From Phycisphaerae bacterium (GTDB lineage: Bacteria > Planctomycetota > Phycisphaerae > Phycisphaerales > SM1A02): DNA of 11,605 nt. Below, in pieces: positions 7,109-11,605 of the stretch; within the stretch, counting starts at the first letter, position 1, and each line of letters begins with the position of its first letter. A model generated the notes under the pieces. It saw only the letters and a list, made by a program, of their open reading frames with translations, did no database searches and was not told where the DNA came from. The stretch is from positions 3,912 to 15,516 of the forward strand of contig PBEX01000013.1 of assembly GCA_002718515.1 (NCBI GenBank), given 5' to 3'. A program made the translations under genes and the position numbers.

Positions 7109-7926
7109 GATCCAGCATTGCTCCAGTGGTTTAGGTCTCTGCCTAAAAATTGCCCTAACCGCTCATTGAATGGGTGGAAATGTTGTTGCAATGTTTGCAT
7201 TGTTTTATGATCCATTGATGAATATGATTTGCCTTTCCGCTTGCGTTGTCTTCGAATCGCATCGCCAACTGATGATTGGCTAATCATATTCACGACTGGT
7301 TTAAGGCCGCAACGGTGCAATGCTTTTCTCAACTTCGGGAACATCGCAGCATTTTTGCGTTGTCCATAGAGGTTTGATTCAATCGAAGCATCAACGCCGA
7401 GGAATTCAAGGATCGAAGTTAGATAAGCCCTATCATTTTGATGGAGGTCGTCATACAACAAAAATAGAACCTGATCCCTCTCGTAATGGTCCAACAGACA
7501 TTCAATCTGATCGATGTATTCACCGCGTGTAAGCAAATCTGGCTCTTTTTCAAGCGCATCGGCGAAACTCGACCAATGTTGCTCTACCTTCCGCGCTTGA
7601 TAATTGCTGTATGCCCGATCGATTGGATTTCGCATCACCATCATGAGTTTGATGTCTGGAAAATGCTGATGCATGAGCGGTATCGCTTCTAACAGGCAGT
7701 ACCCAGTTGCTACCTCCCCTACTAATTCACCCTCTTTTGCCTCTTGAAACCGCTCAAGATACCAATCAATCCCCTTGTCATAATTTCTATCAAAGAAATA
7801 AGATTGCTTCTGTTGTGGCAGATAGATTTCGGGATGATTCCGAAGTGCTGCATCAGTCCACGTCGTCCCACATCTTTGGCATCCAATCATCATAAATGCG
7901 GGTTTAATCTCAGCATGCTCCTGCAT
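7105..7926 (-). CDS. PAPS-dependent sulfotransferase
   Basis: Carbohydrate-type sulfotransferases move the sulfuryl group from PAPS to a hydroxyl or amine. The 273-residue protein has both PAPS-binding sites: the 5'-phosphosulfate loop GCQRCGTTW (15-23) with LRNHPEIYLP after it, and the 3'-phosphate site MRNPIDRAYSNY (98-109), with the conserved Arg and Ser. KQSYFFDRNYDKGIDWYLERF (40-60) and GEVATGY (70-76) also match the heparan-sulfate-type family (Sulfotransfer_1 and relatives). There is no signal peptide or membrane segment, so it should act in the cytosol, where PAPS is made. It is the first gene of the minus-strand run leading to sat-cysC. No Shine-Dalgarno precedes ATG 7926. The acceptor is unknown. 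Confidence 0.93.
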   Translation of the reverse strand: MQEHAEIKPAFMMIGCQRCGTTWTDAALRNHPEIYLPQQKQSYFFDRNYDKGIDWYLERFQEAKEGELVGEVATGYCLLEAIPLMHQHFPDIKLMMVMRNPIDRAYSNYQARKVEQHWSSFADALEKEPDLLTRGEYIDQIECLLDHYERDQVLFLLYDDLHQNDRAYLTSILEFLGVDASIESNLYGQRKNAAMFPKLRKALHRCGLKPVVNMISQSSVGDAIRRQRKRKGKSYSSMDHKTMQTLQQHFHPFNERLGQFLGRDLNHWSNAGS

Positions 7927-7933
7927 TCGATGG

Positions 7934-7939
7934 AATATA
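7934..7939 (-). promoter_or_regulatory. Candidate -10 box of the sulfotransferase operon
   Basis: The minus strand reads TATATT (5 of 6 to consensus), ending 7 bases before ATG 7926. A -35 of TGAACA (18-base spacer) or TTGAAC (19-base spacer) lies at 7958-7964. Initiation would fall at the start codon, giving a leaderless mRNA, which fits the absence of a ribosome binding site. Confidence 0.4.
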
Positions 7940-8021
7940 TCAGAGTCATTTTGTGCGTGTTCAAGTCAATGCGTGAATACACAAAGAATGTCCACATTGT
8001 GTTCCGATAGTATGTAAAACT

Positions 8022-8108
8022 ATGAGTCGTAGTACTGAAAAAAGAAACTTACACCAACCAATGACTAGTTACCTTCGTAAGAGCAATGAGGACATGAGTG
8101 GTATCTGA
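8022..8108 (+). CDS. Possible 28-residue leader ORF overlapping the flippase start
   Basis: ATG 8022 opens a 28-codon frame (begins MSRSTEKRN, ends NEDMSGI) whose TGA lies 11 bases inside the flippase gene in another frame. It is hydrophilic and matches no family I know. No clear Shine-Dalgarno precedes it. If translated, ribosomes ending at 8108 could restart at GTG 8098. It could equally be a chance frame. Confidence 0.2.
   Translation: MSRSTEKRNLHQPMTSYLRKSNEDMSGI
8088..8091 (+). promoter_or_regulatory. Ribosome binding site fixing the GTG start of the flippase
   Basis: GAGG lies 6 bases before GTG 8098. The codon just before this GTG is an in-frame TGA (8095-8097), so the reading frame cannot start further upstream. 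Confidence 0.7.
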
Positions 8109-9666
8109 GAAAAAACAAGGTCTGAAGAGAATCACCGCTAATTATGGTCGACTAGTCGCCACCATGATTATGGGCATCATCATTGTCCCATTGCAGGTGA
8201 AATGGCTTGGCATTGATGGCTTTGGTTTGATCGGTCTTGTTGGGTCTTCGGTTGGTCTCGGAATGATGTTCCAAGACATGATGCGGAGCTCGATGGTGCG
8301 TGAACTTGGAGCAGCATGGCATAAGAATGACGAAGCATCCTTTCGACCTGCGTATGCAGCATCTTTTCAAACAAGTTTCGGAGTGACCCTCATAACTGCT
8401 CTATTCTTCACGGGCATTTTCTTCATTCTTCCATTCATGAATGTTAAAGAATCTTGGGTTGCTCCTGCGCAGTGGATCACGATGTGCGAGGGACTAGCCA
8501 CATGCATCATTGTTTTAGCATCTCCGTCTGTAAGCATGCTTGTTGTCAGGGAGTATTTCTTCTGGCATAACTTATGGACAGTACTAAGAAGAAGTGCATA
8601 CCTTATTGCGACTGTCATTCCTTTTCTCATTCTAAAAGAACCCGACATCACAAATGGTTTGTATCAATATGGAACAATTGTTTTCATCATTAACGCTTCT
8701 GTCACAGCTCTCGTAGTCATTGGTTTTGCAGTTACTGACAAACGAATGATGCCGACATGTAAAGGGGCGACTAGAGATTCACTCAAGAGAGTCGTCAGTA
8801 CGTTTGGGTGGAACAGCGGCGTCGTTGTTGCGATGAACTTACATGAACGCATTGCAAACTTCATCATGAACCTCTTCTTTGGGTTGTGGGGCAATGCGAT
8901 TTTCTCCCTTGCACTCCGGCTCGTCAGTTACATTCGAATGACAACGCTTGGGCTCACGTTCGGACTCGATGCTGTGAGTGCTCGGATCAGTTCTACCAAG
9001 AGTGGCGACTCAATGAAAAACATGTTTAGGCATAGCACGAGGATGCTCGGATTCATTGCATTTCCAGCGATGATTATTGTCTTCGTATTTGTCGAACCTC
9101 TTCTGCGAATGTGGGTTGGGAGAAGCATCACTGATCCTTCAACGATGTTGCCCCCTACAGAAATCCTCGTAAGAATCATGGTCATCGGTTTAACTTGTAG
9201 AGCTGTTTCTGATGGATGGATGAAGCTCTTTTACGGTGCAGGATTCATTAACAAGTATGCGCCCTACGTTTTTGCTGGCGGACTGTTTAACCCACTTCTT
9301 GCGATGTTGTTTATCTTTGCACTTCCTGAAAATGTTAGTTACACAGGTGCTGCAATTGCGTATTCGATTGTTTTCTTAGTCGTCCACGTCATCATCATGC
9401 CGGCTGTTACGTCTCATTGCGTCAACATGTCATTGAGTGAAATCACACTTCCAAGCGTGAGGCCACTGTTCATTGCATTGGCTTCCTCCCCATGCCTGTT
9501 CATCAACAAACTGATTGATCCCTCGGCACAGATTGGTTGGTCACAGTTACTTATCGCGATTGGTCTGTATGGCATTGTTTATACGAGTTTGAGTTGGCAG
9601 ATGATGCTCTCAAAAGATGAACGCAAAAAAGTGATTTTGTTTGCAAAACGATTAGGCAACCGTTAG
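8098..9666 (+). CDS. Polysaccharide flippase, Wzx-like (MOP superfamily)
   Basis: This 522-residue protein is almost wholly hydrophobic, with about 12 to 14 membrane segments by eye. It starts with a short basic stretch (KKQGLKR) and the typical ITANYGRLVATMIMGIIIVPLQVKWLG opening, split here as a first helix (about 18-33) followed by LGIDGFGLIGL. Such proteins flip undecaprenyl-linked oligosaccharide units across the inner membrane. Charged loops include REYFFWHNLWTVLRRS in the first half and a central FGWNSGVVVAMNLHERIANF block typical of the family. Start is GTG 8098. Its stop (TAG, 9664-9666) overlaps the stop of the convergent polymerase gene. It is divergent from the sulfotransferase with about 170 bases between, where a weak promoter (TTGTGT 7997, TATGAG 8021) can be drawn. 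Substrate is inferred from context only. Confidence 0.85.
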   Translation: MVSEKKQGLKRITANYGRLVATMIMGIIIVPLQVKWLGIDGFGLIGLVGSSVGLGMMFQDMMRSSMVRELGAAWHKNDEASFRPAYAASFQTSFGVTLITALFFTGIFFILPFMNVKESWVAPAQWITMCEGLATCIIVLASPSVSMLVVREYFFWHNLWTVLRRSAYLIATVIPFLILKEPDITNGLYQYGTIVFIINASVTALVVIGFAVTDKRMMPTCKGATRDSLKRVVSTFGWNSGVVVAMNLHERIANFIMNLFFGLWGNAIFSLALRLVSYIRMTTLGLTFGLDAVSARISSTKSGDSMKNMFRHSTRMLGFIAFPAMIIVFVFVEPLLRMWVGRSITDPSTMLPPTEILVRIMVIGLTCRAVSDGWMKLFYGAGFINKYAPYVFAGGLFNPLLAMLFIFALPENVSYTGAAIAYSIVFLVVHVIIMPAVTSHCVNMSLSEITLPSVRPLFIALASSPCLFINKLIDPSAQIGWSQLLIAIGLYGIVYTSLSWQMMLSKDERKKVILFAKRLGNR

Positions 9667-11030
9667 GTTGGCTGACTGTAATCCTGAAACAATTCTTCTT
9701 CATCTACAAACTCGTCATATGAGTCTCTGTCGGTGTCATCAATGAGCACTTGTTCCATTGAACCATTTTTTATCTCCTTGTACATACAAATGAATATACT
9801 CGCGATGACCACATGCAAGAATGACCACGAATAGGTCGGCCAATACACCACTTGATTAAAGATGCCTTGAATGTACATCGCAGCTAAGAGCATTAGTAAG
9901 ATGCTGTAGTACAGTGGCTCTCCGGGGAGATACTTCCTGACTTTCCACACTTTGTAACCCGCAAGTATTGAGTACAACGTCAAGTACAACATCGGACCTG
10001 CGATCGAAACACCACCAATATACATTAGGTAAAACCAGGCATTATGCGGATGCATCCCAACTTCGTATATTGCTTTAAAGTAAGACTCATCCTTTGTAAG
10101 AAGCAAACCAGTAAATGGGCGGCGAGGGAACACTTCTGAAATATACGTGGACCAAATATCAAGCCGTCCCGTTTGAAGTGAACTAAATCTTTCAAAGTTT
10201 GCGGCTTCACCCAAAGTTAACATAACAGAGATGCCAATCATGCCAAGTGCTAATGCAAACATCGTTAATATCGGTCTCTTGGTTAATGTGAATACAACTG
10301 GCAACATCACAAGAGTAATTGCAAGCATTGTTTGGCGACTTGCTGTAAGAAGAGCCATACCTATTGTGAGTACCAATGCAGTTAGAAAAAATGACTTGAG
10401 AGAACTTCGCCAAGTCATTGCTGCATACGCAAAAAGCGGAACAGCTAGTGCAAAGAGCATTCCGATTTGGTTGGAGTTGGCGCCCCATGGTTGGAATCGC
10501 CCCATCCCTCTAAGGAAGGACTCCGCAGGAAACATTACTAAACTAGAAAACGGAATGATGAGCGCGAAAACGCAGCCCCAAGTTAGAGCTTGAGTAATGC
10601 GGGTTAAATCAGAATAGCGGACAATTGTCTGTGCGGTGAGAACACCTGCAACTGTCACTGTCAACCATTGCATCCTAAGAATAAGTGCAAGTGTACGTTC
10701 TTGTGTTGTAATGACAAACGGAATAGCTACTAATGCAACAATGACAAAGAGCCAAACTAGGATTGGAATTTTGCGCTTAGGTCCTGGATGGGTCCATGCT
10801 GCAAATGCAATGAGTAGATATGCGATACCAGAAGTTAATTTTGCTGCTGAAGAAAGTGTTCCCATACCTGGTGACCGAGCAACTGTTAACCACGGAACCA
10901 GAATCAAAAGTGATACAAACAGCCTTCGATGTGATGGCACCAATGCATACGCAAAAATGAATGCAATGATTGGGGCAAGCAGAATTGGTTGCTCCATCAC
11001 AATTTGAATGTAAATGTCTACGCGATCCAT
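9663..11030 (-). CDS. O-antigen polymerase/ligase family protein (Wzy/WaaL-like)
   Basis: The 455-residue membrane protein has about 10 to 12 hydrophobic segments. Family marks of the O-antigen ligase domain (PF04932) are visible: GANSNQIGMLFALAVPLF (183-200), LLTASRQTMLAI (227-238) with Ser231-Arg232, GRLDIW (288-293) and the periplasmic-loop motif HPHNAWFYLMYIGG (327-340) with His329 and Asn330. Such proteins polymerise flipped repeat units or ligate the chain to a lipid. An acidic, charged tail (about 424-451, rich in Asp and Glu) is an addition whose role is unknown. The start ATG 11030 has no Shine-Dalgarno; Met12, preceded by a Val GTG codon, is an alternative. Polymerase and ligase cannot be told apart from sequence alone, but pairing with a Wzx-like flippase favours polymerase. 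Confidence 0.85.
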   Translation of the reverse strand: MDRVDIYIQIVMEQPILLAPIIAFIFAYALVPSHRRLFVSLLILVPWLTVARSPGMGTLSSAAKLTSGIAYLLIAFAAWTHPGPKRKIPILVWLFVIVALVAIPFVITTQERTLALILRMQWLTVTVAGVLTAQTIVRYSDLTRITQALTWGCVFALIIPFSSLVMFPAESFLRGMGRFQPWGANSNQIGMLFALAVPLFAYAAMTWRSSLKSFFLTALVLTIGMALLTASRQTMLAITLVMLPVVFTLTKRPILTMFALALGMIGISVMLTLGEAANFERFSSLQTGRLDIWSTYISEVFPRRPFTGLLLTKDESYFKAIYEVGMHPHNAWFYLMYIGGVSIAGPMLYLTLYSILAGYKVWKVRKYLPGEPLYYSILLMLLAAMYIQGIFNQVVYWPTYSWSFLHVVIASIFICMYKEIKNGSMEQVLIDDTDRDSYDEFVDEEELFQDYSQPT

Positions 11031-11102
11031 TAAAAATCAATTTTTGAATGTAATTTAATCGGCATCCTGCACCCGATACTCCAATATGGTAGAACTATTC
11101 AT

Positions 11103-11605
11103 GTGCTAAGTTTACCTTTAATCCAATCTTTATTGTTTGGAGTTTATCTGTATCTACAACCAGCCCAAACTGGCTGGAAGCCTGAGATTTACAACGGTAT
11201 AAAATGGACCGAGCCAAATCAAGGTGCTGAAACGATTGCCTTTACGAACGCTCAAGGGATTACACGGGTCCCACTTGCATATCATGGGGGTGTAGACATA
11301 AATGCGAGTGGCGAAATCACACAAGATAACATTGAGCAATTCTCAAAGTGGGTGAATAGAAACATCCCTATTGGCTATGAAGGACCGGTAGTCCTTGATT
11401 ATGAAGCGCCGTGGTGGATTGAACTCCGTGCAAAGACCATTACAAAACCACGATTACATGAAATCTGTACTGTCTATCAAGAAGGTCTTCGTGTTGCAAA
11501 AAGTTTAAGACCTCTAGCTCAGTGGGGTTACTGGGGATTGCCCTCTGTAAGACACACAACTCAAGAGTGGCTTGACCAAGGGCTCAGCATTTCACCCATC
11601 TCCAA
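11103..11605 (+). CDS. GH56 hyaluronidase-like protein, partial (C-terminus beyond window)
   Basis: From GTG 11103, 167 codons stay open to the window edge. The N-terminus is hydrophobic (1-19, ending LYLQPAQ) and may be a signal peptide, though it lacks the usual basic residues. The segment 62-150 follows the order of the GH56 core: a GG near 62-63, EITQDNIEQFSKWVNRNIP (71-89), VVLDYEAPWW (96-105), YQEGLRVAKSLRPLAQWGYWGLP (125-147). In bee-venom and mammalian hyaluronidases the matching parts are GG.P..GNL..HL...IP, VIDFERWRP with the catalytic Asp-x-Glu pair, and LAKK.RK...WGYYGYP. Asp99 and Glu101 would be the catalytic pair. This comparison is from memory and covers only part of the protein, so it could be a related family. 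GTG is the first usual start after an in-frame stop at 11031. Confidence 0.6.
   Translation, partial: MLSLPLIQSLLFGVYLYLQPAQTGWKPEIYNGIKWTEPNQGAETIAFTNAQGITRVPLAYHGGVDINASGEITQDNIEQFSKWVNRNIPIGYEGPVVLDYEAPWWIELRAKTITKPRLHEICTVYQEGLRVAKSLRPLAQWGYWGLPSVRHTTQEWLDQGLSISPIS

Noticed and set aside
10636..11007. 123-codon plus-strand frame (and 10231-10593)
   Set aside because: Both are antisense shadows of the polymerase gene with no coding marks.
1..11605. CRISPR arrays, tRNA, rRNA, IS elements
   Set aside because: None seen: no spaced direct repeats, no cloverleaf or rRNA-like stretches, no transposase genes.

Overview
The window looks like a chromosomal stretch of a moderate-GC bacterium, most likely a marine member of the Planctomycetota (a Phycisphaerae-like lineage is my best guess). 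The reasons are a lone long pseudopilin of the type common in that phylum, a SUMF1-type formylglycine-generating enzyme, sulfur and polysaccharide genes, and an rpmE-prfA pair without prmC. This placement is inference; no rRNA or other decisive marker is present.

Left part (1-3843). A truncated minus-strand gene encodes a lipoprotein with a formylglycine-generating (sulfatase-activating) domain. It is divergent from a plus-strand housekeeping run: rpmE (zinc-ligand-free L31), a Rho-independent terminator, a small array of 12-bp GC-rich repeats, prfA (release factor 1), and an unrecognised 151-residue gene that starts one base after the prfA stop. A solitary type II/IV pseudopilin-like gene follows. 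A perfect 28-bp palindrome then separates it from the convergent block.

Middle part (3908-7926, minus strand). Four genes run in one direction: a PAPS-dependent sulfotransferase, a GT4-type glycosyltransferase overlapping it by 4 bp, then sat (ATP sulfurylase) and cysC (APS kinase). Sat and CysC make APS and then PAPS, the sulfate donor the sulfotransferase needs.

Right part (8098-11605). A Wzx-like flippase (plus) and a Wzy/WaaL-like O-antigen polymerase or ligase (minus) converge with overlapping stop codons. At the right edge a divergent plus-strand gene, cut by the window, carries a pattern resembling the catalytic core of GH56 hyaluronidases.

Read together, 3908-11605 looks like a cell-surface polysaccharide locus with its own sulfate-activation pair: PAPS is made, a cytosolic sulfotransferase decorates a glycan precursor, a glycosyltransferase extends it, and a flippase and polymerase export and assemble it. 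A hydrolase of hyaluronidase type may trim or turn over a glycan. With the sulfatase-activating lipoprotein at the left edge, the window carries parts of both making and removing sulfate esters. The enzyme families are well supported by motifs; the joint pathway is inference from gene order.
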